From assembly GCA_963978895.1 (NCBI GenBank), contig OZ022244.1, positions 20,781,717-20,845,716 of the forward strand: a stretch of DNA of 64,000 nt, written 5' to 3'. The DNA is from Erpobdella octoculata (taxonomy: Eukaryota; Annelida; Clitellata; Hirudinida; Erpobdellidae). How positions within the stretch are numbered: the stretch's first letter is position 1; every line of letters starts with the position of its first letter. The position numbers were made by a program, and so were the translations under genes. Shown one piece after another: positions 23,862-40,379 of the stretch. The notes under the pieces were generated by a model. The model was not told where the DNA came from and did not search any database. It saw only the letters and a list, made by a program, of their open reading frames with translations.

Positions 23862-24499
23862 TATGGGAGACTAATGCTGAATGAACCTTTGGCTTTAAAA
23901 TTTCAATTTTCATCTGATTACACCTAAATTTTAACTATAGCTTGCTTTTAGACAGATGTACATGCTTACTTCTTGTTGGAAAAAAATATTGAGGTCAAGA
24001 CGTCTAAAGGTTCTGTCGTAGATATTTGGTAAAAAAAAGTAATTTTTCTGGTCTTCAAAGTTTTTCAAATTACAAATCACAGAAACACACTTTTTTTTTA
24101 TTTAAGGCAAAAATATTCAGCAGCGTTTCTAAAATTATTATGCACATTAGTTTGTACTTAATTCAATCCCAGGTTTTTTTGTTATGGTGTCAAATGACTA
24201 GGACTAACGTTGTACTGAATGGACCACCTTACGTGGTACTGAATGGACCGGTTAATTCATTACAGAGTTATTACTGATTATAGTTGCAATTACAATAGTG
24301 ATCAAGCACTCATCCAGGAGTTAGTGTTGGACGTGTGTATAAATGAAAACTGAGCAAGTTTCAGAACATGCCACAACATAGGCGATCGCTAAGTGGCAGC
24401 GATGACTCGACGGTGACAAGTGATGAACAGGAAATACTTGTTACTATTTTCAATGCGGTTAATGATTATGGGTGCTTAATAACATCATTTTACATCATC

Positions 24500-24541
24500 C
24501 ATGGAACTCTATATACATACGTATGTATATAGAGTTCCATG
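24500..24541. mobile_element. 42-bp palindromic mini-element with target duplication
   Basis: This is a perfect palindrome whose two halves meet at ATAC|GTAT. Each half begins CATGGAACTCTATATA. The 7-mer catcatc flanks it directly (24493-24499 and 24542-24548). The half resembles the terminal repeat of the P-like element at 60215 (CATGGACGTCTATATA). It looks like two P-type terminal repeats with nothing between them. Confidence 0.7.
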
Positions 24542-24694
24542 CATCATCCCACGAGCGAATTTCAAAGACACATTTTTGCGAAATGAACCTCCGTGATGCA
24601 CAAGTAGGACACAATCAACCGGCTGGGTAGCGGAAACAACTCTTTTCAAGTGATTCCAACATTGCTTATAAAACAGCAATAAAAACATCACCAA
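24509..24694 (-). pseudogene. Possible DDE transposase fragment
   Basis: Minus-strand 60-residue frame with CWNHLKRVVSATQPVDCVLL, then HHGGSFRKNVSLKFARG. The spacing resembles the pogo/jerky DDE block (VLLLDGHxSHxxN...ARENG), but the key aspartate is replaced. The frame runs into the palindrome at its end. A weak call that rests on pattern and location. Confidence 0.3.
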
Positions 24695-25315
24695 TCTGAT
24701 TAATATTGAATAACCATGAAGTTTTATCTGTCATGATGTTAGGTTCTCCAGTTGTCCAGTTAAGTGTCGTTCTGCAGTGTTTGACATTTTTATTCAATTA
24801 AATGTATTAATGAATCGTTTAATGTGATTATTTGGTGTGGTGAAAAATAAAATTGTTGCAGTTTGTAATGTAAAACTATGCATTATGATTGGTTTAATGT
24901 TTTTTTATAAGCTGAACATCGGTTTATAGAGCGGTCCATTCAGTACATGGAGTGGTCCATTCATTACGACCACGACGTCCTGAATGGACCACCTAAGTTT
25001 TAGAGGTGGGTTCACAAAAATGTCGTTTTTAGTAATAACCTGATTTTTTAAATTTATTTAAATTTAATTATTTGTTTCTACGTGTACCAGCCTTACATTT
25101 GTCATTGAAATATTTAGAAAATCTATGTAAATAAATTTATTGTGAATTTTTAAGCGCATTTCAGGAAATTGTGGTCCATTCAGTACCAGTCTCCCCTAAG
25201 TTTTGGCGAGTGACCGTTGACCGCAAGATGTGAACGCTTAAAGCCAAAACTGAGACCAATGTCATGGTCATAAGCAATGTGACGACGTCTGGCTGAAAAT
25301 TCTTATCAAAAAAAG

Positions 25316-25545
25316 ATGCGCGATGGGACAGCGGCAAAGTGTTTGACTTTAGAGCTTGAGGTCCTAGGTACAACTTCCGGGTAAGCAGATTTCTGAATTC
25401 AGTTAATTTGATTGCTCAGGTCAACTCAGCCTTTCATCTTCCTGTGGTAGTCAAATGAGTACCGGTGGTTCCACTGGGGATAAATAAATCGATTGAGGCG
25501 CTGAATACGCTGCCTGCATCGTGTTGGCCTTGAAATCGATTCGTC
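25316..25545 (+). mobile_element. Degenerate tRNA-derived SINE
   Basis: The head resembles a decayed tRNA (gcggcaaagtgtttgac as box A region; ggtcctaggtacaacttcc as box B region). The body follows with 'tcaactcagcctttcatctt', 'aaatgagtaccggtggttcc' and 'gaggcgctgaatacgc', then 'ctgcatcgtgttggcc'. This order of tRNA head, conserved body and GCGCTGAATA tail is that of a metazoan SINE family. It has no flanking duplication that I can see. Confidence 0.5.
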
Positions 25546-26039
25546 GGTATAACACCACTATAATATCATCAAAATTTTTATCTTTCATCTTTAAAAGCTA
25601 TCCGATTTGCGTAGATGATGGAGGAAGCCGATATCGTCGAAAAAAAACAGTTATTATCGAAGAGTGTTATTTAGATATTTTAAATTCAAAAGTAGTTGGG
25701 GTAGAAAAATTGCACGCTTTTTCTAATCGTGCAATTTTTCCAGAGAAAATGGGAGCGAAGGTATATTTTCTAAAAATTCAAATATTATTTTTATTTTTTA
25801 GGAAATTTTGAAATTTTGTAGCTTCCAAAAATGTGTCGTTCAAGCCGACCCCTTCCTTCCCTACACTACACTGCAGTCTCACAGCCATTTCTGACAAGCG
25901 TAACACTTTTAGCTCATAAAAATAGTAGTACAACTTTTTCATAAATTACACCTATCAGTCGGAAAATGTTAATTTTGTTAATTGAACCCTAATAAAACAT
26001 TGCTACGCTGTAATCAATGTAGATATTTAGAAAACAAAA

Positions 26040-26095
26040 ATCTCGGGATAGGATTTGAACCGCAAGCATATCGCCCAACTGACTCAACCATATTA
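26040..26095 (-). mobile_element. tRNA-like fragment
   Basis: On the minus strand a box A-like TGGTTGAGTCAGTTGG is followed closely by a box B-like GGTTCAAATCC. The anticodon arm between them is too short for a tRNA, so this is a pseudo-tRNA or SINE head. Confidence 0.4.
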
Positions 26096-26652
26096 CAGGT
26101 TAATATTTGTAAAACTCCTGTTTATGATAACAAGGTACATAATAGTCATAATACACAGATTAATTTATAAATTAGATTGAAACCCATTCTCACAAGTTAC
26201 ATGCATTAACCCACCGTATTTGATTTTTTTAAAGATTATTAAACATTTTATCTATTTACACTAGAGAGTGACACGGTAATACCGACCGCGGTAAATACCG
26301 CGGTTACCGCGGTTATACCGCGGTAACGGGAACAAATTTCAATAATTTCCCCATTACCGCGCGGTAACGGGGAAAAAATGGGGAAAAAATTTGCGGTAAT
26401 GGGGAAAATGTTGACGGTAATTCCGCGGGAACGGTAATGAATTTTTAAACTAATTTTTAAAAATTTAAAATTTAAAAAAAAAATTTTTAGTATTTTGTTT
26501 TATCGTCTTTGTACTCTGTTTTATCGTCTTTGTTCTTTGTTTAGCTAATTCTACCGGAGTATCTTTCTTTTTGTATTTCATTTTGGTTGATTGTCTTGGT
26601 CTTGAATCTGTTTAATTTCAATAGTACATTTTTGCTTGTAGTTTTAAATAAC

Positions 26653-26940
26653 ATGGAAATGAAAAAATGCGACATCGAAAAATTAATTTCAATTAAAAGT
26701 GAACGCTTGCGATTCGACAAATGTCAAGGCACTAGTGATGTTTGGCCAAGTTTTTTAAACGTTTTTATTGATGACGCATTTACATCAGTGGTTCAATGCA
26801 TTCATTGTGACTCGCTACTGAAATGGAAATCACGAGATGGCACCAGCGGACTAAAAGCACACAAAAAGTGCTGTAAAAAAGTAAATTCTGTTTCCAGCAA
26901 CAAAATAACAAATATGTTCAGTCAGTGTGCCTGCTACTGA
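26653..26940 (+). pseudogene. BED-finger fragment of hAT transposase (copy 2)
   Basis: 95 residues from the first ATG in frame. The BED domain reads VWPSFLNVFIDDAFTSVVQC, IHC, LLKWKSRDGTSGLKAH, KKC, the N-terminal DNA-binding module of BED-type hAT transposases. It ends at a stop made by a deletion junction near 26915-26925. The reading frame then changes for the hATC remnant at 26927-27055. The protein equals copy 1 over its full length. In an intact element the finger would bind the terminal and subterminal repeats. Alone it could at most act as a binding-site competitor; this is inference. Confidence 0.8.
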
Positions 26941-27055
26941 AACCTCATCTGAAAGGGTGTTTTCATTGGCTGGCAGAATATTAGAAGAAAGAAGAACACA
27001 GCTAAATGAAGATTGCATTGACGATTTAATTTTTCTACATGGATTGAAGAACTAA
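26927..27055 (+). pseudogene. hATC dimerisation domain fragment
   Basis: 43 codons to a natural stop, reading VPATETSSERVFSLAGRILE and then DDLIFLHGLKN. This is the classic hATC C terminus that mediates transposase dimerisation. It is shifted one frame from the BED fragment and has no start of its own. Confidence 0.85.
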
Positions 27056-27500
27056 TATTTTTTACTTTCTTATTTCATTTAAAACATATTTTTTTGCAAA
27101 TTTTTTTACTAAATAACTTCAAAATAAACTTGCATAAAAATTTAAAATGCGGGGACAATGAGGGTTTGGGAATGATAGCTGCGGGGATGGGTAGGGGATG
27201 GGGACAGATATTGAGGGGATGGGGACATGGGGCGAGGGGACAGTGAGGGGACGGGAAGAGAGTTTTCTTTGCGGGGTGGGGATGGGGAAGAAATGTTGTC
27301 CCCGTGTCACTCTCTAATTTACACACTCACAGATATTCTAATGATATCTGAGCAAAAACTATTTTATTATTATTTATGTATGTATTTAATTACTGTATTA
27401 AACTGAAAATAATCTGAATTAAATATATTTAAAAAAAACACGAAATAATAAAAATAATTTTGTATTTATTAACTCGCAGCATCTTTGGCATTATAATCCT

Positions 27501-28350
27501 CACATCAAATCATGTTTACGTCAACACTGATCTCTACCACCCGCTGACTTGGTGCCAAAATATGTTTGTCAGTTTTTCCCTGTGGCACCAAAAGTTCTTG
27601 AATGTCATCAATTTCTATTCAATTTTTGTGACGTGACATTTGACACGCTGACATGAATCAGCAACATTTCAACAACGGTTTATGGCTTTTTCTTGGTATT
27701 TTTATTATTTTTTATACACGCCGGTCTCGAGGGGAAAGACAACTCGACAGTTTTGTAGTGAATTTTACGTCCAGACATGATGGAAGCAATATATAATTCA
27801 TAACATCTATTTTATTTTAAATTCATTAAAATTATAAATGCTCAGAAATACACTAAAAGTGTGGGTATGCAGTCGCAGAGTTTTGTTTTGTGTGGATTTT
27901 TTAGAAAATTCATTCGCCAGAGCTCGTTAAAGTTTTCATATGTTTCGCACAAGATGATTTTAAAAAAATAAAAATGCTTGAAAAAGCTATATAATTGTTT
28001 ACTTGCAATCACAATATTGTTGTTTTGTAGATTTAAAAGGCTCAAACCTAATCATCTCAAAAGAAGCGTTCATGAGATTTTGTCCAAAGAGTCATGCAAG
28101 ATGAAGTGATCGTTAGGCACATCATTCCATGTCACAGGTGCCATAATTCCTGTTTAGGATCCCGTTTATTGAAATCTTGACTTTTAGTTGTATTCAGTTT
28201 TTCACAGAAAAATATCTTAAAAGCAAAACTTGTACCCTACAGGTGAGATATTTAAAAGTTTTTCTTTGCTGATAGAGTGATCAATAGCCGAACCGACCTA
28301 CCTAATTCAGTCATGGAATCAAATATTGTTTGATCTTAAAGACTCTTGCA
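27501..28350. repeat. Duplicated unit, copy B, left part
   Basis: Collinear with 1-316 joined to 3697-4230. Here the join is uninterrupted, so copy B is the empty site for the 317-3696 insertion of copy A. The unit is split at 28350 by a transposon. Whether the unit is itself a mobile element is unclear, as no terminal repeats are visible. Confidence 0.88.
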
Positions 28351-30497
<2,147 letters not shown>

Positions 30498-31068
30498 CTC
30501 TTGCATGTCTACTAAGAGATATAACCATAATTTTATTCAAAAATGCAAATAATTAAAATTTTAAGGCATTTGTTGATCACTTTGTTAAATGGGTAGTTGT
30601 ATTGCATTGCGTTGCGTTGTGTTGCGTTGAGTTGGGATTCATCATGTTTAACTGACAATTTCTAGTCTAAATAGAATTTAGTTTTAGTTTACAATTGTGT
30701 AGGATTTTAAAATGTTGAATTCTGGTACAGTTTAAATTAAACACCTCGTATTATGGTGGCTCTACAGTCCACAAGGCCACCTGTATTGTGGATTCGAAAG
30801 TCAAAACTTGCTTAATGTCCGCTTCTTCATCGGTTCTAACATATTTTAGTTAACTAAAGCTGAACTAACTTGCGGTTTCTGAGCGCCATTATTAAATTAT
30901 TATTATTTCGTTTTTCTGCTGACCAGTGCACTTTTAGTCTTTTTTTATGCTCGAATACATTTTTCCAGAGTACATGTTTTGCTGTCTGTAATTTTTTTAA
31001 CACAAAACAATGTAATCATGAAACATCTTCACGCCATGTAGGATATGAAACTAAGGTGTTAGATGAAA
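30498..31068. repeat. Duplicated unit, copy B, right part
   Basis: Collinear with 4223-4790, including the GTTGC-type run. Similarity ends at 'aactaaggtgttagatgaaa'; beyond it copies A and B differ completely. Confidence 0.87.
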
Positions 31069-32405
31069 AGGTCATTCGGTGCAGTACAGCGTCTGAAAAG
31101 GTTTTTTCATGCCGATCACTTCAAAACAGGGGTTAAATTCTGCCACGATTTGTTATATTCAAATCAAAGTTTTCTGGATGATGTTACATTCAACCCAAGA
31201 ATATAGCATGGGAATTTGCGCGCCGCACCGACCACCGACATCAGACGAAATATGTTGTGAAACAGGATAGAATTGTAAGAAACTAACAAATTCTGTCAAA
31301 ACATGGTTGTTGTTGTTGCAATTTATAAATTATTTTAAAAAAACCGCTAAAGCTCATGACCAGACAGTCCAAATTAATTTATTCACTATCTGAAACACAC
31401 AGAAAAATATGGGCTTGTTTGCACATTGATTAGTAAATTCATTTTTTTTTAATTCAAAATTTAAGTTGAACTTTTGCATATCGTTTGCTTGTTGAAAAAT
31501 TAAATTCATAATTTGTTCGGCATCTTTACATACACTTTGTCATAGCTTCCTGTGGACAGGAATGGGCCGTAATTAATAAAAGCAGCAGCCAAATCTCGAA
31601 GAATAAAAATGGTAGGATGTGTGTTGGAAAAAACATCATTTTTACCATATTATCAAAAGAAATTTACATTTGTATAAATCATTGTTAAAGTTTTAATGTT
31701 TATCCTTCTAATGCAGTTTTTCTTTGCTACAAAACAAAAAAAAACTTTTTTTCTTTTGCGTTTTGAGAAAACGGAGTTAGGTGTATTTAATTAGGTTCTC
31801 TTTTAGTATCATGGTTTATTGTTTAAATCACAAAAATATCATAAACGAAAACATTTAGAACAATAAAAAAATAAAATAATAATAATCTGGCAAAGCACAC
31901 AAGACTTCAGAGAAAACAAGGTTTTCTTATCACCGGGTTGCCAAAATTTAGGTTTTCGCTGATAAATAGATTTTTTTTCAAACTGAAAAGGAAGATCTGA
32001 TAATTTTTCTTATAAACTTTTTTAGATCTCTGATAACAGAACGTTGCTAAAAACATTATTGGGTTTGTCTGTTTCTCAGCAACTCTAGCTGAAATGGTCC
32101 CGATTTCTAGTTAAATTGTAAAGTTGAATAGGAAATAGGATCTTTAAGAAGTTTGCAACAAAATTGTCCCAAGAAAGTTTTTATTCGTCTCGTCACAATT
32201 CAGAACGTTTATGAAGCCACCAGATCAGTAGTTGATCTCCGTTTAATAGATCTTATAGACTTAAAGACAATGCACTTTTAAAACAGAACAACGTAGTTAA
32301 TAAACCTCATCAATCGAGCAGACAAACCTGTATAGCACTTAGTGATTTTTCATTATATTAGGATCTTGCCAATAAACTGGCTAAATAAACAATGTTTTCA
32401 AACCA
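31069..32405. other. No recognised feature
   Basis: AT-rich DNA without a convincing frame or terminal repeat. Confidence 0.5.
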
Positions 32406-32413
32406 CCACAAAA

Positions 32414-33778
32414 CAGTAGCAAATTTAGCATCAGGGTGGGGGGGCGACCCGCCCCTACGCTCATGTCGAGTCTGAAAAATCGCCCCTTGCCCTCATTCTT
32501 AAGTTGATAATTTATCTAGTAAACAGCAGCTGTACAAATTTTACCTCAATCACATTCGTCAACGTTTTGTCCTCTATCCATTCAACTTGAAAAACTGAAC
32601 CGCCATCGATGTTATTTAATTTTCCTTACCAAAGTGACATCTATCAAACCATGAGGTTTTCTATTATTTTCGCAGCCCACAAATTGATTTAACAACTTTT
32701 GAATGAAACCAGATGATATTCTTTAATTTGAAATAATTAATTTCAATTTTCTTCATTTCAGCCTCATTTGCTTTAAATCGTAGCTCTGATTGTATAGATA
32801 CGTAATTCTCCATTTTTGTTCAGAAACGCACATATTTGTAAACAAGTAAAGAAAAAACGAGTTTTTCAACACAACCTTATATTTTAGATACACTTCATTT
32901 AGAAATACAATAGATGCTCAAATTAAAGTTTTTTTTTAATTGAATCATGTATTGTCATCCAGCTATGCTGAAAGTTTCAGCTTCCTAGCTAGTCAAAAAT
33001 CTGGTTAAATTTTACCACACACACACACACACACCCACGCACATACAAACAGAGATTGTAACCTGAACAAAAGTTTGTTACAAATAAAACAAAAAACAAA
33101 GTTTTTTAAAAACACACTTTTATATAATCGATTGTGTAGGCCACATTCTGTAACAGAATAGACAATAAATAGTTCGACAAAAATATCACAGTTAATTCTT
33201 TAATTAAATTTTGTCCAATCGATCCGAAAATTTGATAGAATGCATTGTTAATCAGTTCGGAGGTATATTTAAAATTGTAAGTCTCTAGCTCATCGGGAAG
33301 TTAGTTTAAAATCGATTGCAAATTTTGACTACAGATCGACAGACAGAGAATTAAAGTTAAGTAAAAGTGTGTAAAAAGGAAAAATCACAGACAATGTCAA
33401 CATATGACCATCTGATTCCAGCAAAAACTGAACATTTTTAATCCATTAATTCAAGGATAGAAGATGCTAGTTTGGAAAAGACCATATTGCTTCAGATGAT
33501 GCTGCAGTCAACAAAGAACGATAACTACATATGTTGATAAATCAACGAAAAACTGGCTAATTTTTGTCGAGTTACCACTCACGGTAAAATAATATTGGAG
33601 CAGTTCATACTTATATTAGTAATTGAAAGATTGCTGAAATTTTGTTTTTGATTAAATGAGACAAATACAAATTTATTTACTTATTAACAAAAATTTTAAA
33701 GCACAAAGTCTCCTAAATTTTTGTCAAAACAAAAAATTCCTGTTGCACCCCACGATGCTAAACCTAAATCCGCCACTG
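32414..33778. mobile_element. Non-autonomous hAT-type element
   Basis: The ends CAGTAGCAAATTTAG and the complement of the right end, CAGTGGCGGATTTAG, agree at 12 of 15 positions. The flanking octamers ccacaaaa (32406-32413) and ccaaaaaa (33779-33786) agree at 7 of 8. A G-rich subterminal stretch follows the left end. 1365 bp, no transposase. It contains a dispersed repeat (32846-33085) that also lies at 40380-40845. Confidence 0.7.
32846..33085 (+). repeat. Dispersed repeat, copy 1 of 3
   Basis: Shared features are 'ttgaatcatgtattgtcatc', 'cctagctagtcaaaaa', 'ctggttaaattttac', a CA-rich stretch and 'aaaagtttgt'. Other copies lie at 40380-40845 (split by a SINE) and, inverted and partial, at 34085-34180. 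Confidence 0.75.
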
Positions 33779-33786
33779 CCAAAAAA

Positions 33787-34260
33787 TTAAACTCCTTCCT
33801 TTTTACTACGGAACATCACCACGATCCTTGCCAGTCAAACTTCATAATGTCCTTGTTTGCTTGCTTTGGGTCATGACAATGACGATAACATTTCATTTTC
33901 TCAATTAATTAATAATCCGAATATCACGTTACGTAGACTTTAACCTTAGATGTCACTTATTCAATGTCTTCAATTTTTATTTACAATTGTATGTTATATT
34001 TATTTTATATTTTGCTTTAATTGTTAATTAACAGCTTCTTTTGTATTTTATTTCGTTCTTAACTTTATTTATTTTCTGTTTACAAACTTTTATTTAGGTT
34101 ATAATCTCTGTTTGTGGGTGTCTTTCTCTGTACGCAAATCTTGTAGATAAAATTTAACCAGCTTTTTGACAAACTTAAAAAATTGAAAAAACCTAATTTG
34201 AATATCTTCGTATTACTAAATCGAATGTATTTGAAATAAAAGTTTGTGTTATATTATATA
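33787..34260. repeat. Spacer with inverted copy of the dispersed repeat
   Basis: 34085-34180 is the inverse of the right part of the repeat at 33000-33085, including 'ggttataatctctgtttgtg'. The rest of the interval shows no feature. Confidence 0.6.
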
Positions 34261-34503
34261 AATACATACATACATACATACATACATACATACATACATA
34301 CATACATACATACATACATACATACATACATACATACATACATACATACATACATACATACATACATACATACATACATACATACATACATACATACATA
34401 CATACATACATACATACATACATACATACATACATACATACATACATACATACATACATACATACATACATACATACATACATACATACATACATACATA
34501 CAT

Positions 34504-34558
<55 letters not shown>

Positions 34559-34605
34559 TACATACATACATACATACATACATACATACATACATACATA
34601 CATAC
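34261..34605. repeat. (TACA)n microsatellite with internal (CA)n
   Basis: Tetranucleotide from 34261 to 34605, replaced by about 32 bp of pure CA at 34521-34552. Confidence 0.97.
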
Positions 34606-37382
34606 ATTTTGTTGACAATCCTCGGAGGTATTTCGCTTCTTGGGGTGGCTAGATAAATCCCTGACTGATGCTGCGCCCGACATCGACATCTTTTGGCCGC
34701 CTTCATCAAGTTTTGTACGGCCTTTGACGGACTGCGGACGCATTTAACCGACTTCCTTAACCGATTCGTCTTAATGACAATGGATTCTATTAAATTTCGT
34801 GACTCATTTGATTCCCTAAACGCCAAGAATCGGTTTTCACTGTTTTGAAAAAAAGTCAATTTAGAGAATGCCAAGTCTTGGGAGTTATTATTAACGGATT
34901 TACACGAAAAACTACTTTTTTACCGTTAACTTTTTTCCTTTTTTCAAAGAGCGATTTCTAATATTTCAACGTTTTACTACGTGTATGTGTTGTAAATAAA
35001 TATTTATTGCAACGATATTACTTGTAATAAGTTAATGGTAATGAAAGTTTACACTACAATCGATTTTATTTTAATAACATGTGCAGTGTTGATAGGAATG
35101 TAATTATGTTAATGATATCAATTAGTGTGTTTGCGTGTAATATAAAGAAGAGAGGTGTTTGGTGGTAGGGTGGGAGTTGCTATCAACACGTCTTTATAAA
35201 ATCAATGTTTACTAAGAAAATATTATCGCTGATAATCTACTCATTTTAAGATTTAATTTCTAAAATTCTGTGTTAGATTTATATGTGTATATGTGAGTCT
35301 ACCTCAGTCGGCTTCTCTGTTCGTGTGTCTCGATTTGTAAGTATCTGTGCGTTTTTGTGTATTATGCTCAGTTACCCTTCATCGTGGTTTAATTTAGAGG
35401 GCATATCAAGATAAGTTTGCAAGGCGTGAAAGACAATTTGAGATCCTTAAAAGTTTTAATACTTAGAAGCGTCGGAGTTCATATTTTAACGATAAAAATT
35501 TTCTTTGATTTGTTTCCACAAATTTTAAAAAAGTTTCGCTACTTTCATCAGTAAATCCAACTGCCCCAAGACTGCTAGTTAGTTTTCTTTTAATACGTTT
35601 GACAAGTTCATCTAAATTTGCACACACGAAATGTGAAAGCCTTTGAAGTTTGAAAATAAAGGAGCACAAGAATCGCACTCTACTCCTATGACATAACTTA
35701 GCCTTCAGTACAAACATGTCCTAAAGTCTCATTCAAATGGCTTTAAATTAATCTCTCTATTGAAGGATTGTTTCCTCTTCTAATTTCACAGCAGGATGTC
35801 ATAGTTGTTGTTCTAAAAAGATTCTTTCATGTTTAATTATTTCGTATCTCAATCGCTGGTTGGTTAACGGAGCATACTTTGTTATTGTCAAAAGATAGTT
35901 TGGAACGCATCGCATCAAGATCACAGCTTCGTGATTAGAAAACTCGTCACAGGAATCCGTTGGAGATATTTAAGCTATGAAAGCTTTCAATTTGGTCTGC
36001 TGAATAGTCCTGAATCACTGTTTGATGAGATATATTGTTCAACATCCACCTAACTACATATATAAAAATGTTCCTTATTTCTTCATTCACAGCGGTTGCA
36101 ATTCCTCTAATATCAACACAATCATCACCATCAAATGGAGTAGTTAGTCATCCTCCAATTTCAACATCATAATCACCATCGGATCTTCATCACCATCATT
36201 ATCATCATGGCCAGCGTCATCAAATGACATCCTGTCTGTGAGGCAGGTAGTCATCTTCCAAGTCATCAAACTCCTTTTCATAGAAAAAAGAGATTGAAAA
36301 TATTTAGCAGAATTTCTCCTTGGTTTCTCGAATAGGAGAAAATCATCTACGAAATTGCAAACACCTGCCACATGTCAACACAGTTTTGGACGAATTTTCT
36401 GTAGTTGTGTAAAAAAAAAATATTCCTTAACTTACAGGAAAATAAACTCTGATATCTAAGGAAGCTGTAAAACTGGATTTAAAATTAAATAATCAAAATT
36501 TAACATAATTTATTTCCGAACTCGTAAAACAGAGAGCAAATCAGCCCCATTGAATATAATATTTATTTTTAAACCCCTTATATTAACTTCACCTCCAATC
36601 TTGCTTGTTTGCTTGCTTGCTTGAATGTTTGCAAACCTTGAAAGTAAAAATTTACTAACTTCCCGTCATCCAATCGAGCTGAAATTTAAAATATAGGCTT
36701 GCTCTGGATGACAATGCATTCATTCATTCTGTTAAAGTTTAAAAATTGTCTACAAATATTTTTTTAATTAAAAATACTAATTATCAGAGTTTTAATAACA
36801 AACCAAATTTAATTATATAGATGTTTACATATATAAATTTTAAAATAAATACTTTTAAAAGAAAAATTTGCAATAAATGAAAAGCCAGCGATTCCTGAAC
36901 TATAAGGAATTTTTGAAAAGAAGCTAGTTTTTGACGGCTTTCTTGTTATATTTTGAAGAAGTAGCTAAAATTTAAAATTTATAACACAAAAATGACTGGC
37001 AATTGAGCCGTTGGTGAATGGTTGGATTAAAGCAGGCAAGGGTCTGAGAATATTGATGACCGGAGGAAGGGATAGAAATTTTCATAGATTTTTACAAACG
37101 TGTCAAAATATTCAAAATAACAGTTGATGGTCCGAGGTATTAGAAGTTATTTTATTGATTTAACAGATTAAAAAATAGTTTTATTTTTGTCAGAACGCCC
37201 AACCCTTTCCCCTCTTTTTTGCCTTGGTCACCCTCTGTTTATAAAAGCTTTATTTAAGAAAATGTGTTCTAAATCTTCATATCAATCAACGTAATAAATA
37301 CGTAGAGAAGAAAAGAAATAATCTACTGGATTTGATCGTGAGTGCGTCCTGGTGTTTCTTGACCGCCTGGCACCGGCGTCAG
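34606..37382. other. Unrecognised spacer with a weak exon candidate
   Basis: A minus-strand frame at 35463-35717 contains DELVKRIKRKLTSSLGAVGF and DESSETFLKFVETNQRKF. It looks protein-like, but I cannot place it in a family and see no convincing splice sites. The rest is AT-rich with a GCTT run near 36605. Confidence 0.3.
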
Positions 37383-37495
37383 AAAGGTCTTCCGCAGACT
37401 CTTCAACATCATCATCGCATATTAATGTTGAAAGGAAATGGAGCAATATGAGACGACGTCTGCGTGCAACAAATCAAGTCTTAATTTTGAAGAAG
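37383..37495 (+). other. Weak coding-exon candidate
   Basis: An AG acceptor precedes 37383 and a GT donor follows 37495. The open frame reads RSSADSSTSSSHINVERKWS and continues basic (NMRRRLRATNQVLILKK). Ser-rich then basic composition is unlike the surrounding AT-rich DNA. No family is recognised and no neighbouring exon is firmly linked. Confidence 0.22.
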
Positions 37496-37499
37496 GTGG

Positions 37500-40031
<2,532 letters not shown>

Positions 40032-40184
40032 CGGCATGTACCGGGAGAATATGTGACCGAGGAACAGAAAGATAACTTCAAAGATGTTGTCAATTTACAA
40101 AAAAGGTTTTTGCGTGACGTTTTGTGTGGTCAAAAGCAGCCGCTTGAAATGGGCGGTGACCACCAGGGAACAGAAGTTGGCACG
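40032..40184 (+). other. Weak coding-exon candidate
   Basis: After an AG at 40030-40031 the frame reads HVPGEYVTEEQKDNFKDVVN, then LQKRFLRDVLCGQKQPLEMG. It is hydrophilic and protein-like, with a possible GT donor at 40185. No family is recognised. It could share a plus-strand gene with 37383-37495, but nothing proves this. Confidence 0.25.
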
Positions 40185-40379
40185 GTGACACTCTTCTACA
40201 AATTAAAAACAGTCTTTTTATTTTCTAGAAATAAAAGTTAAAAAAAATAATTAGACTAATTTCAATTCACCGACTTCTATTAATATTATGAAAATAATGT
40301 ATTCAATAATTAATAATTCGACCAGATAGTTAAAAGATGTTTTTTTTATCTTGCAAATTAAATATACCTGTAAATGCAA

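Larger units (their letters stand above)
23864..25196. mobile_element. TA-flanked terminal-inverted-repeat element, pogo/mariner-like
   Basis: The left end TGGGAGACTAATGCTGAATG and the complement of the right end, GGGGAGACTGGTACTGAATG, align at 16 of 20 positions. Each is bordered by TA (23862-23863 and 25197-25198), as in Tc1/mariner-type insertion. The terminal motif 'gtactgaatggacc' recurs inside at 24210-24250, and related inverted motifs lie at 24935-24985. A possible transposase remnant lies at 24509-24694. The class is inferred from the TA bordering and the weak protein match. Confidence 0.6.
26262..27316 (+). mobile_element. Internally deleted hAT element, copy 2
   Basis: 1055 bp with terminal repeats TAGAGAGTGACACGG / CCGTGTCACTCTCTA. 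A perfect 8-bp target duplication, atttacac, lies at 26254-26261 and 27317-27324. The left subterminal region is packed with 'ccgcggtaa' palindromes, and the right one with 'gggatgggg' runs that include several GGGG tracts. Coding parts are a BED finger and an hATC fragment. Near-identity with the copy at 11864 points to recent mobilisation by a full-length relative. Confidence 0.95.
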
